Shown here: one piece after another, positions 26,893 to 34,990 of the stretch
Numbering within the stretch: the first letter of the stretch is position 1
How the letters are laid out: the number at the start of each line of letters is the position of its first letter
DNA from: Aureimonas ureilytica
GTDB taxonomy: Bacteria > Pseudomonadota > Alphaproteobacteria > Rhizobiales > Rhizobiaceae
Length of the DNA: 64,000 nucleotides
NCBI RefSeq assembly: GCF_001475935.1
Contig: NZ_LDQA01000047.1
Location: 1 to 64,000 of the forward strand
Direction of reading: 5' to 3'
The notes under the pieces: generated by a model
What the model was told of the DNA's origin: nothing
The model's input: the letters and a program-made list of their open reading frames with translations, nothing else
Databases searched by the model: none
Program-made: the position numbers and the translations under genes

Positions 26893-27912
26893 ATGACGAT
26901 GAAGCGCTGGGAGATGACGGGCTATGGCCGCGAGGCCCTTCGCCTAGTGGAGGTGGAGCGCCCGCAGCCGGGGCCGGGCGAGGTTCTGGTGAAGGTCGAG
27001 GCCGCGTCGCTGAACTATCGCGACACGCTGATCATCGAGAACGGCATGGGGATGCCGCTCGCCTTTCCGCTGGTGCCGGCCTCCGATCTCGCGGGCACGG
27101 TGGTGGGTCTGGGCGCGGGCGTCACGCGGTTTGGCGAGGATGACCGCGTTCTGTCCAACTTCTTTCCCGGCTGGATCGACGGGCGCGCGCCGGGCAATGC
27201 GAAAGTGCTGGACGGGCGCGCGCTCGGCGGCTCCTATCCCGGCGTGCTGACGGAATATGTCGCCCTGCCGGCCGACTGGCTGTTGGCCGCGCCGGGCAGT
27301 CTCGATCTCGCGGAGGCCAGCACGCTCCCCTGCGCCGGCCTCACCGCCTGGTTCGCGCTGACGGAAGCCGGATCGCTGGAGGCCGGCGACACGGTTCTGG
27401 TGCAGGGCACGGGCGGCGTCGCCCTGTTCGCGCTCCAGATCGCCAAGGCGCGCGGCGCACGCGTTGTCGTGACCTCCGGCAACCCCGACAAGCTGGAACG
27501 AGCATTGGCGCTCGGCGCGGATGATGGCATCGACCGCACGCAGGAGGACTGGGTGGAGGCGGTTCACCGCCTCACAAACGATCGCGGGATCGACCATATT
27601 CTGGAACTCGTGGGCGGGCCGCATCTCGGCCGCTCGCTGGAGGCCGTCGCGGTGGGCGGACGGATTTCCGTCATCGGCGTGTTCGAGGGGTTCGATCTCT
27701 CGGGAAGCGCAGGTCTGCTGCTGATGAAGAACGCCACGATCCAAGGCATCCGCGTCGGCCACCGCCGAGCCTTGGAGGATCTGGTGCGGTCGGTGGACGA
27801 GACCGGGCTGAAGCCCGTCATCGACCGACGCTATGGTTTGGCCGATCTCCCGGCGGCGCTCGACCATCTCCAGCGCGGCCCCTTCGGCAAGATCGTGGTG
27901 GAGATGAACTAG
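26893..27912 (+). CDS. zinc-type NAD(P)-dependent alcohol dehydrogenase (MDR family)
   Basis: A 339-residue medium-chain dehydrogenase; GGAG lies eight bases before the ATG. The N-terminal catalytic fold has PGPGEVLVKVEAASLNYRDTLI, with Asn-Tyr-Arg-Asp in place of the Cys zinc ligand, so it is probably a quinone-oxidoreductase-like, zinc-independent member. The Rossmann fold is LVQGTGGVALFALQIAKARGARVVVTSG. The later segment IDHILELVGG and GRISVIGVFEG are typical of the group. No structural-zinc Cys cluster is seen. Regulated presumably by the divergent LysR. Substrate unknown. Confidence 0.88.
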   Translation: MTMKRWEMTGYGREALRLVEVERPQPGPGEVLVKVEAASLNYRDTLIIENGMGMPLAFPLVPASDLAGTVVGLGAGVTRFGEDDRVLSNFFPGWIDGRAPGNAKVLDGRALGGSYPGVLTEYVALPADWLLAAPGSLDLAEASTLPCAGLTAWFALTEAGSLEAGDTVLVQGTGGVALFALQIAKARGARVVVTSGNPDKLERALALGADDGIDRTQEDWVEAVHRLTNDRGIDHILELVGGPHLGRSLEAVAVGGRISVIGVFEGFDLSGSAGLLLMKNATIQGIRVGHRRALEDLVRSVDETGLKPVIDRRYGLADLPAALDHLQRGPFGKIVVEMN

Positions 27913-27979
27913 ACCGGATCGCTCAAGCAGAGGGCGGTGGCCTTGGCCCTGCCCTCATTCTCGTCAGAGCCGGATAGAG

Positions 27980-28238
27980 TCATCGTTGCACCGTTGTCTT
28001 CGACGCCACGGCAGCTCCCGCCAGCCTGATGTCCAAGGCGACAGGCCCCAGCTCTCCCAGTTCAAGCACTGTGCGATTGGCTGCGTCCACATAGACACCG
28101 CCGAAGTCCAAACGGCCAAAGGCAAACTCTATCTCTATTCGGCGGGGAGACTTTTTTGAAAGCCTCCACCTCGAACTTGTTCTGCGCATAAGGACGTGGG
28201 CGCGCCGACAGCGAAATGGAGAACTCCTGGAGGTCCAT
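27980..28238 (-). pseudogene. small gene broken by a frameshift at an A6 run
   Basis: Starting at the ATG at 28238 (AAGGA nine bases upstream), the frame reads MDLQEFSISLSARPRPYAQ, then NKFEVEAFKK, and then runs into a poor-looking sequence. Removing one base in the run of six As (plus-strand Ts near 28150-28155) joins it to a second frame that continues SPRRIEIEFAFGRLDFGG, then VYVDAANRTVLELGELG, down to a stop at 27980. The joined product would be about 85 residues. The join looks natural, so this is a real gene with a +1-type lesion, a sequencing error, or a gene using slippage. I do not recognise the family. Confidence 0.5.
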
Positions 28239-28310
28239 CGCATGAGATCCTTGTGCCCGCCAGCGCCAGCTTGGGCGGCCTATACGAGTCACACTCGCCG
28301 CTCGTCGGTA

Positions 28311-28970
28311 TCAGGTGAGACGTGCCTTCGCACCATCCGCCAAGCTGCCGAGAATCATGGCGCAGGAGGTGGCCCCGGCGTCGAGCACACCGCGCGAGCG
28401 CTCACCGAGCCGGCTGGCGCGGCCGATCTTTGCAACGAGGTCGATCGTCGAGTCGCGCCCCTTGTCCGCAGCCGTCGACAATGCGTTCAGCGCATCAGCA
28501 AACGATTGGCCTTTCGCGGTCGCCCCGTCGAAGGCCTGCACCGCAGGAACGAAACTGTCGAGGAGCGTCTTGTCGCCGACCTTCGCCGAACCGATCGACT
28601 GAACCCCCTCCAACCCTTTGTGCAGCATGATCGAAAAGAGTTTGGCGTCGATGCGCTCCTGACCCTCGATCGCCTCCGCGAACTCCGCGAAGGTCATGCC
28701 ATAGAGCGGCCCCATCGAGCCGCCGATTTCGCCCATCAGAACTCCGCCCAACAGCGCGAAGGCTTCGGAGAGCGAAGCGTCCCGTCTCTTCAGGCGCTCG
28801 GCGGCCATGCCGAAGCCCTTCGCCATGTTCACACCGTGATCGCCGTCGCCGATCTTGCCGTCGATCTCGGAGAGATAGGCGCGGTTCTCGATGATCCTGG
28901 CCGCCATCGCCTCGACGATCACCCCACCGCGCGCGTTGGGAAAGCTCTGCATCGCATTGGTCTCCGTCAT
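28311..28970 (-). CDS. dhaL: dihydroxyacetone kinase subunit L
   Basis: A 219-residue nucleotide-binding subunit that donates phosphate to the ketone bound on DhaK. The three Asp residues that hold Mg-ADP/ATP are present: Asp37, Asp42 and Asp44 in SEIDGKIGDGDHG. Also typical are GSMGPLYG and LVAKIGRASRLGERSRGVLDAGATSCAMIL at the C-terminus. It overlaps dhaK by four bases. No dhaM (PTS donor) gene is in the cluster, so the kinase may use ATP directly, or act on another short ketose, as shown for erythrulose kinases of this family. Confidence 0.93.
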   Translation of the reverse strand: MTETNAMQSFPNARGGVIVEAMAARIIENRAYLSEIDGKIGDGDHGVNMAKGFGMAAERLKRRDASLSEAFALLGGVLMGEIGGSMGPLYGMTFAEFAEAIEGQERIDAKLFSIMLHKGLEGVQSIGSAKVGDKTLLDSFVPAVQAFDGATAKGQSFADALNALSTAADKGRDSTIDLVAKIGRASRLGERSRGVLDAGATSCAMILGSLADGAKARLT

Positions 28971-29965
28971 GCCTGGAAGCCGGGCGCGCGCGCCTTCGCG
29001 TCGAGAAGGCGTTTCAGTTCGTCGTCGAGCGCGAGGACGGTCAAGGTCGCGCCGACCATTTCCAGCGACGTGAAGTAATTGCCGATATAGGTGCGATAAA
29101 CGGAGAGCCCGCGCGCGGCGATCTCCGTCTCGATCGTGTCATTCAGAATATAGAGTTCGTTCAGCGGCGTCGCGCCAAGGCCCGAAACGAGAACCGCAAC
29201 CTCCGTGCCCGAGGGGAGCGCATGGTCGTCCAGCACGATCGCAGCCATGTCGCGGGCCACCTCGGCGGCGGTCTTCAGCGGCTCCACCCGAATGCCGGGC
29301 TCGCCGTGGTGGCCGATGCCGACTTCCATCGTGCCGGCCTCGATCTGGAAATTCGGATGGCCGACAGCCGGCAGGGTGCAGGGGCCGAGGCCGACGCCGA
29401 TCGAACGACAGTTGTCGATCGCCTTTTGTGCGGTGGCGCGCACCTCTTCGAGGCTTGCGCCTTCGGCCGCCTTCGCCCCGCCGATCTTCCACATGAAGAT
29501 TTCGCCCGCCACGCCCCGACGCTTCTCGCGCTCGGTGGCCGAAGCCGAGCAGACGTCGTCGTTGGCCACGACGACGGCAACCTCGATACCATCCTTCGAC
29601 GCCAGTTTCTGCGCCATCTTCACGTTCATGTTGTCGCCGGCATAGTTGCCGTAGAGGCAGACGACGCCGGCGCCACCGTTGGCTTCCTTGATCGCGTCAT
29701 GGAAGCTCTTGGCGGTCGGCGAGGAGAAAAGCTCGCCCACCGCTACCGCATCGACCATCCCGATGCCGGTATACCCCACGAAGGCCGGCTCGTGGCCCGA
29801 ACCACCACCGGTGACGACGCCGACCCGCCCCGTCTGCGGTGCGTGCGTCGAGACCACGACGCGTGGGTTCGCCTCCGACAGACGCACGAGGTCGCAATGG
29901 GCCTTCACGAAGCCTCGAACGGTGTCGTTCACGACATTGTTGGGATCGTTGATGAATCTCTGCAT
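28967..29965 (-). CDS. dhaK: dihydroxyacetone kinase subunit K
   Basis: A 332-residue substrate-binding subunit. The start at 29965 gives MQRFINDPNNVVNDTVRGF, the usual N-terminus. The glycine-rich GGGSGHEP motif (residues 53-60) and the histidine region IGHHGEPG (His219-His220, one of which forms the hemiaminal with the ketone) are both intact. The NYAGDNMN loop is also present. Family members phosphorylate dihydroxyacetone or related ketoses such as erythrulose. It lies 86 bases after the TRAP permease and ends inside dhaL. Confidence 0.94.
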   Translation of the reverse strand: MQRFINDPNNVVNDTVRGFVKAHCDLVRLSEANPRVVVSTHAPQTGRVGVVTGGGSGHEPAFVGYTGIGMVDAVAVGELFSSPTAKSFHDAIKEANGGAGVVCLYGNYAGDNMNVKMAQKLASKDGIEVAVVVANDDVCSASATEREKRRGVAGEIFMWKIGGAKAAEGASLEEVRATAQKAIDNCRSIGVGLGPCTLPAVGHPNFQIEAGTMEVGIGHHGEPGIRVEPLKTAAEVARDMAAIVLDDHALPSGTEVAVLVSGLGATPLNELYILNDTIETEIAARGLSVYRTYIGNYFTSLEMVGATLTVLALDDELKRLLDAKARAPGFQA

Positions 29966-30051
29966 GGGGTCTCTCTGGGCAACCGGAAGCGGCGGTCCCG
30001 AAGGATGGATGGAACCGTCGCGAAATCGGGGCGGCATGTCCGCCGGGTTCT

Positions 30052-31311
30052 TTAATAGAGGGTGAGCGCCGGGATGTAGCTGACGGCAAAGAGCAGCAGC
30101 ATGGCCATGGCGAAGAACGGCCAAAGCTCCCTTGTCGTCGCGCCCAGCGGTGCCTTGGCTATCGAAGACGAGATGAAGAGCGTCGTTCCGATCGGCGGGG
30201 TGTAGAGGCCGATGCCGAGATTGATCACCATCATCAGGCCGAGCTGTACCGGATCCAGCCCGATGGTCATGGCCAGTGGTACGAAGATCGGTCCCAGAAG
30301 CAGGATCGACGGAGGCAGATCGAGCGGCATGCCGACGATCAGCATCAGGACGTTCATCATCAAGATGATCAGAATCGGGTTGGAAACGTTGGCCGACACC
30401 CAGGCCGCGAAGGTCTGCGGCACCTGATCGAAGGTCAAGATCCAGCCGACGGCGGCCGAGCCCATGATGACCAGCATCACAACGCCGGTCGCCACCCCCG
30501 CTTCCACCATGTTGTCGCAGAAGCGCTTCAGGGTAAGGTCGCGGTAGAACAGGAGGCTGAGGACCAGCGAATAGACCACCGAAAGCACCGCGACTTCCGT
30601 TGGCGTCGCGAAGCCGAAGCGCAGGCCGAGAATGATGAGGATCGGCAGCAGAATGGCGGGGAAGCTCTTGAGGCCGAGCCGCGCCAGCTCGCGCTTTCGA
30701 ATGCTGCTCTTCTCGACCGCGTAGCCGCGCCTCCAGGAAACATACCAGCACACGCCGATAAAACCGGCCGCCATCAGGATGCCTGGAAGGATGCCGGCGA
30801 CGAAGAGGTCGGCGACCGACACGCCGCTGACCAGGGCGTAGAGGATCATCGGGATCGAGGGCGGGATCAGGACGTCGATCACCGCGGAGGTCGCGTTGTT
30901 GGCGGCGCAGAGCGGTGCCGGGTAGCCCTGCCGCTTCTGCCAGGGAATCAGAACGGAGCCGAGCGCCGAGGCGTTGGCGACAGCCGAGCCTGATACACCG
31001 CCGAAGACGACGGAGGAGACGACCGTGGTCGAAAGCGCCCCGCCCCGCCAGCGCTGCATGACGTGACTGGCAAGTTCGAGAAGCTGGTTCCCGAGTTTGC
31101 CGCCGAGCATCAGCGTGCCGGCCAGCATGAAGAAAGGCAGGGCCAACATCGGGAAGGATTGGGTCTGATCGTAGACCTGTTGCGCGACGAGCGACAGCGG
31201 CAGATAGCCGTGCGAGAGAATGGCCGCGCCCGCCGCAATGATGAGGCCGTAGCCGACCGGAATGGCCAGCAGCATGGTGACGAGGAACACTCCGATCATG
31301 ACGAGTGTCAT
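30052..31311 (-). CDS. dctM: TRAP transporter large permease subunit
   Basis: A 419-residue inner-membrane protein with about twelve hydrophobic segments, matching the DctM family. Motifs: MLALPFFMLAGTLMLGGKLGNQLLELA, SSVVFGGVSGSAVANASALGSVLIP, and GLYTPPIGTTLFISSSIA near the C-terminus. It couples sodium entry to uptake of the substrate delivered by the DctP protein. The start overlaps the dctQ stop (ATGA). Confidence 0.95.
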   Translation of the reverse strand: MTLVMIGVFLVTMLLAIPVGYGLIIAAGAAILSHGYLPLSLVAQQVYDQTQSFPMLALPFFMLAGTLMLGGKLGNQLLELASHVMQRWRGGALSTTVVSSVVFGGVSGSAVANASALGSVLIPWQKRQGYPAPLCAANNATSAVIDVLIPPSIPMILYALVSGVSVADLFVAGILPGILMAAGFIGVCWYVSWRRGYAVEKSSIRKRELARLGLKSFPAILLPILIILGLRFGFATPTEVAVLSVVYSLVLSLLFYRDLTLKRFCDNMVEAGVATGVVMLVIMGSAAVGWILTFDQVPQTFAAWVSANVSNPILIILMMNVLMLIVGMPLDLPPSILLLGPIFVPLAMTIGLDPVQLGLMMVINLGIGLYTPPIGTTLFISSSIAKAPLGATTRELWPFFAMAMLLLFAVSYIPALTLY

Positions 31312-31889
31312 AGCGGCAGTTCCTCCGCGCTGGTATGCGGACGGGCGTCCCAGCCGAGGCGGGCCACGCGAAACGTGGCGGTGGCCGTCACCACGGCGAC
31401 GAGCAGTGCGCCGACCGAGACGACATAATAGCCGATGCTGTTGGGCAGGCCGAGGATGGGGCTATGCTCGACGCCCGCGATCGCAGCGACGACGCGCGCC
31501 TGCCAGGCGAGCGTCAGGAAGCTCGCGATGACGCAGACATGGCTGAAGACGAACAGCATCGCCTTACCGCGCGCTGCGAAGCGGTCGTAAAGCCACTCCA
31601 CGGCCATGTGGAGCCCGCCTTGCGCGGCGAGTATGATCCCCGCGACGATGAAGAAGGGAAAGATGAGGGTGGGCAGTTCTTGCGCCCAGCGGAATCCACC
31701 GGACGAAAGGACGTAGCGCGCCACGACATTCGCAGTCATGACGGCCGTCAGCAGCACACCCGACCCGATCACGACGGCTTTGGAGAACTGACCGACGAGC
31801 GCGTCGATTCCGTTGGCGAGCACAAAAGAGACCCCGAGCGGGCGCAAAGGCCCGCTCGGGTGGGCGGCCGGATCCGGGGGGGAGGTCAT
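31308..31889 (-). CDS. dctQ: TRAP transporter small permease subunit
   Basis: A 193-residue protein with four hydrophobic helices and the DctQ features RYVLSSGGFRWAQELPTLIFPFFIVAG and LHMAVEWLYDRF. It overlaps dctP upstream and dctM downstream by four bases each, so the three transporter genes are translated together. The N-terminus is longer than usual by about 25 residues (MTSPPDPAAHPSG and following). Confidence 0.92.
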   Translation of the reverse strand: MTSPPDPAAHPSGPLRPLGVSFVLANGIDALVGQFSKAVVIGSGVLLTAVMTANVVARYVLSSGGFRWAQELPTLIFPFFIVAGIILAAQGGLHMAVEWLYDRFAARGKAMLFVFSHVCVIASFLTLAWQARVVAAIAGVEHSPILGLPNSIGYYVVSVGALLVAVVTATATFRVARLGWDARPHTSAEELPL

Positions 31890-32890
31890 CCGCGCGCCGC
31901 TTCCTCTACCTGACTGACGAAAGCGCCGAAGTCTTTCTTCTTCCAGATGTCCACGACCGATTTCGTCGCCTCAACGAAGGCAGCTCGATCGACTTCGGTC
32001 ACGACAAGCGCCTTGTCGGCCTTGAATTTGACAAGTGCTTCGCTCGCGGCCTTCTCCGACAGTTCGATCTGCATTTTCCCCGCTTCCGCAGCGGCGGCCT
32101 GCACCGCGTCGAGGTCGCCGCCGATGCGGGCCATCGCGATCTGCGACATCAGGAATGGTGTCGATTCCCACTTGTGCGCGGTCAGCGCGATGAACTTGTT
32201 GACCTCGTAGAGCTTGGAACTGGCGATGTTGACGAGCGGGTTCTCCTGCCCGTCCACAACGCCCTGCTGGAGCGCGACATAGAGTTCCCCGAAGGCGATC
32301 TGCTCGGTCGAGGCGCCGAGAGCTTGGAAGATGTCGATCGTCATCGGATCGGCGGGCGTGCGGATTTTCAGGCCCGAGACGTCGCCAGGCTTCGTGACCT
32401 CGCGCTTGGAATTCGTCAGATGCCGGATGCCGTTGTTCCAATAGCCGAGCGGCACGATGCCGACCGCCTTGAACTTGGCCGCGAGAGCCTCTCCGACGGG
32501 ACCGTTCAGGATTGCGATCGCCTTGTCGGTGGTCTCGAACAGGAACGGCAGGCCGAGGACGGCGATCTCGGGAACGATCGCCGAGACGGGGCCCTGGCTG
32601 TTGGCCGTCATGTCAAGCGCCCCCGTGCGAAGGCTGGTGAGCATGGCAGCGTCGGACCCCAACGTCTCGGAGCCGGCGACATTGATGGTGATCCGCCCGT
32701 TCGTCTTTTCCTTCACGAGTTCGGCGAATCTTGCGGCGGCCAGCGTTCGCGGATTGCCGGGCGCAGCCCCGTGGCCGAGCGTCAGAACCGTCGCGGCACT
32801 GGCGCGCGTCGGAAAACTCAGCAGAGCCGGTGCCGAGAGCGTCGCGCCCAGTCCCGCCATGAGCGTACGGCGCGTGATGTGAATGGTCAT
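31886..32890 (-). CDS. dctP: TRAP transporter substrate-binding protein
   Basis: A 334-residue periplasmic receptor. The signal peptide has a twin-arginine-like start (ITRRTLMAGLG) and cleavage near ASA (about residue 33). Family motifs: LTLGHGAAPGNPRTLAAARFAELVKEKTNGRITINV, GLPFLFET, and VVDGQENPLVNI, whose upstream Arg (LKIRTPADP) forms the salt bridge to a ligand carboxylate or hydroxyl. Related proteins bind sugar acids and polyols; the exact ligand is not readable. It is the second gene of the leftward operon, 104 bases after the SDR. Confidence 0.93.
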   Translation of the reverse strand: MTIHITRRTLMAGLGATLSAPALLSFPTRASAATVLTLGHGAAPGNPRTLAAARFAELVKEKTNGRITINVAGSETLGSDAAMLTSLRTGALDMTANSQGPVSAIVPEIAVLGLPFLFETTDKAIAILNGPVGEALAAKFKAVGIVPLGYWNNGIRHLTNSKREVTKPGDVSGLKIRTPADPMTIDIFQALGASTEQIAFGELYVALQQGVVDGQENPLVNIASSKLYEVNKFIALTAHKWESTPFLMSQIAMARIGGDLDAVQAAAAEAGKMQIELSEKAASEALVKFKADKALVVTEVDRAAFVEATKSVVDIWKKKDFGAFVSQVEEAARG

Positions 32891-32994
32891 GGAAATCCTC
32901 CCGTTAGCCTAAGTCGCAGTCTGGGCCGGACGGCTCCCATTCTGTCCGGGCCCTGCGATCTGATGGGTTGGGCCCCTGCGGGGCTCCGTTCTGA

Positions 32995-33747
32995 TCAGTG
33001 GATCAGCATGCCGCCGTTGACGTCGATCGTCGCGCCCGTGACGTAGGACGAGAGATCGGAGGCGAGGAAGAGATAGATCTTTGCCACATCCGCCGCATCG
33101 CCGAGGCGGTTGAGCGGAATTCCCTTCAGGATGTCGGTGCGCATCTCGTCGGTGAGCTTGCCGCCGGTGATGTCGGTCTGGATGAGGCCGGGGGTGACGG
33201 AGTTGACACGAATGCCTGCCGGGCCGAACTCGCGCGCCATCGCCTTGGCGAGGCCGAGCACGCCCGCCTTGGCTGCCGAATAGTGCGGACCGCCGAAGAT
33301 GCCGCCGCCTCGCTGCGCCGAGACCGACGACATGCAGGCGATCGAGCCGCCGCCCTTCTCCTTCATGTGCGGCACGAAGGCCTGGCTGAGCAGCAGCACG
33401 CCCGTCAGATTGACGTCGATCACCTTGCCCCAGTTCTCGAGTGAGATGTCGAGCGTCTTCAGCGGCTGGGTGATGCCGGCATTGTTGACGAGGACATCGA
33501 CCCGGCCGAACGCTTCGATCGCGGCCTTCGCCGCCGCATCGCAGGAAGACTTGTCCGTCACGTCGCAGGCGATGCCGACATGGCCGTCGCCTGGCAAAGC
33601 CTTTGCGGCATCGGCGCTCGCCCCGGCGTCGAGATCGAGGATCGCCACACGCGCGCCGTGCTCGGCGAAAAGCTGAGCCGTGGCCCGGCCGATGCCACGC
33701 TGGCTGGCCGCGCCCGAGATGACGGCGGTTTTACCGTTCAACAACAT
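32995..33747 (-). CDS. short-chain dehydrogenase/reductase
   Basis: A 250-residue NAD(P)-dependent oxidoreductase; GGAAGACGT precedes the ATG. Motifs: cofactor loop SGAASQRGIGRATAQ, Asp in ILDLDAG (suggesting NAD preference), LVNNAGITQP, catalytic Ser in ACMSSVSA, and Tyr/Lys in HYSAAKAG. The C-terminal LFLASDLSSYVTGATIDVNGGM is typical of sugar- and polyol-oxidising SDRs. As first gene of the operon with a TRAP transporter and dihydroxyacetone kinase, it probably oxidises the imported polyol or sugar. The longer reading upstream lacks support. Confidence 0.93.
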   Translation of the reverse strand: MLLNGKTAVISGAASQRGIGRATAQLFAEHGARVAILDLDAGASADAAKALPGDGHVGIACDVTDKSSCDAAAKAAIEAFGRVDVLVNNAGITQPLKTLDISLENWGKVIDVNLTGVLLLSQAFVPHMKEKGGGSIACMSSVSAQRGGGIFGGPHYSAAKAGVLGLAKAMAREFGPAGIRVNSVTPGLIQTDITGGKLTDEMRTDILKGIPLNRLGDAADVAKIYLFLASDLSSYVTGATIDVNGGMLIH

Positions 33748-33892
33748 ACGTCTTCCATCCTCACCGTAAGGCCCGGCCGGAAGGGCTCCATCCCCCTCCG
33801 CTATCAACCGTGCACTTCGTCTCCCCGCCCCTGGTTCCGGTCCTGCGGTTCGGGGCCTCCGGGGAGGAGTAGAAGATGCCTGCATTCTCGCC

Positions 33893-33906
33893 GCAAACGC
33901 GAAGTT
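33893..33906 (-). promoter_or_regulatory. 14-bp operator-like element, left copy
   Basis: Read on the minus strand the element is AACTTCGCGTTTGC, identical to the one at 34864-34877. It lies about 145 bases before the SDR start and in the same orientation relative to that operon as the right copy has to the isomerase operon. With the preceding A it contains AAAC-N5-GTTT symmetry. Probably a binding site of the intervening LysR protein. Confidence 0.6.
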
Positions 33907-33926
33907 TACACGCCTGAATGAATCTG

Positions 33927-33948
33927 GTTCAACATTGGCATGTTGAAC
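33927..33948. promoter_or_regulatory. perfect palindrome over the lysR start codon
   Basis: Nine-base arms GTTCAACAT (33927-33935) and ATGTTGAAC (33940-33948) with spacer TGGC. The lysR start codon lies inside the right arm, and no Shine-Dalgarno is seen. A regulator bound here would block lysR itself, so autoregulation is likely. Alternatively a hairpin could hide the start codon. Confidence 0.55.
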
Positions 33949-34863
33949 GGTATCTCGCTTTCCGCCATCCGAACCTTCGAGGCCGCTGCGCGTCACGGCA
34001 CCTTCCGGGCCGCCGCCAGCGAACTGAACCTGTCACCCAGCGCCGTCAGTCACGCGATCGTGAAACTCGAGCGAGAGCTCGGCAAGCCCCTGTTCGATCG
34101 CTCGGCGCGTACGATCCGCTTGACGAGCGACGGCGAGGTCTTGATGCGGCACGTATCGGCGGCCTTCGAGGAACTGCGAATTGGCGTCGAAAGCGTGTCG
34201 GCGCGGCGTTCCCGCCTTCTGAGGCTGCACAGCGCGCCGAGCTTCGCCGCCCAGTTCCTGTCGCCACGCCTGCCGACCTTCCTTGCCGCCCATCCGAATC
34301 TGGAAGTGCGCATCGCCGCCTCCACCGAATATGTCCGCTTCGTCGATGGCGAGTTCGACGCCGACGTCGTCTACGGCAAGCCGCAGGGAGACCACCTCGT
34401 GATCGAGCCGCTCGGCGAGGAGATCGTCACGCCGCTCTGCACGCCCAAGGTCGCCGAAGGGATCAGGGTGCCGGCCGATCTCCTGACGCGTATCCTGATC
34501 CGCAGCGACAACAAGCGCGTGCGGTGGCCGGACTGGTTCGCCGCCAATGGGCTGACCGCGCCCGCCACCCAGGCCATGAGCTTCGACCGCTCGTTTCTCG
34601 CCATCGCGGCGGCGGCCGACGGGCTCGGCGTCGCGCTGGAATCGACCCGCCTTGCCCAGCGTGAAATCCTGTCGGGAAAGCTCGTCGCGCCCCTTGCCGG
34701 GCGCACGCGCGATCTCCGCTACGTCGGCCATTATCTCTGCTACCCGAAGTCCGGCTCGCAACGCCGCCTCGTCGGTGTCTTCGCCGAATGGTTGCAGGCA
34801 GAACTCGGCACGCCCGCCCCGCTGGCCGACGCGATCCATGAATGCCATTCAACGAACGTTTAG
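33940..34863 (+). CDS. LysR-family regulator (GcvA-like) of the ketose cluster
   Basis: A 307-residue regulator. The helix-turn-helix region reads AIRTFEAAARHGTFRAAASELNLSPSAVSHAIVKLERELG, then LFDRSARTIRLTSDGEVL. The effector domain has RLHSAPSFAAQFLSPRLPTFLAAHPNLEVRI and the GcvA-type ending VGHYLCYPKSGSQRRLVGVFAEWL. It is encoded between two divergent catabolic operons and is the obvious candidate to control both through the two copies of the 14-bp element. Start placed at 33940 because the family N-terminus fits, although no ribosome site is seen. Confidence 0.92.
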   Translation: MLNGISLSAIRTFEAAARHGTFRAAASELNLSPSAVSHAIVKLERELGKPLFDRSARTIRLTSDGEVLMRHVSAAFEELRIGVESVSARRSRLLRLHSAPSFAAQFLSPRLPTFLAAHPNLEVRIAASTEYVRFVDGEFDADVVYGKPQGDHLVIEPLGEEIVTPLCTPKVAEGIRVPADLLTRILIRSDNKRVRWPDWFAANGLTAPATQAMSFDRSFLAIAAAADGLGVALESTRLAQREILSGKLVAPLAGRTRDLRYVGHYLCYPKSGSQRRLVGVFAEWLQAELGTPAPLADAIHECHSTNV

Positions 34864-34877
34864 AACTTCGCGTTTGC
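34864..34877 (+). promoter_or_regulatory. 14-bp operator-like element, right copy
   Basis: AACTTCGCGTTTGC begins directly after the lysR stop codon and lies 113 bases before the isomerase start. It is identical to the left copy at 33893-33906 and faces the rightward operon. Its placement outside coding sequence at both operon fronts argues for a regulatory role. Confidence 0.6.
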
Positions 34878-34990
34878 TGAAGCGTGCTCCACCATCCCAT
34901 CCTGCGCGCTAGGGAGAACGGGGCCGGACGCCGTCAAGGCGTCACCCCCGTTTGCGGCGATGGACGCCGCAAAGCGTGCGGAGTTCGGGG

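Noticed and set aside
31835-31862. Hairpin-like CCGAGCGGGC/GCCCGCTCGG sequence
   Set aside because: It lies inside the dctQ coding region, has no T run, and is explained by codon usage in a Gly/Pro/Arg-rich N-terminus.
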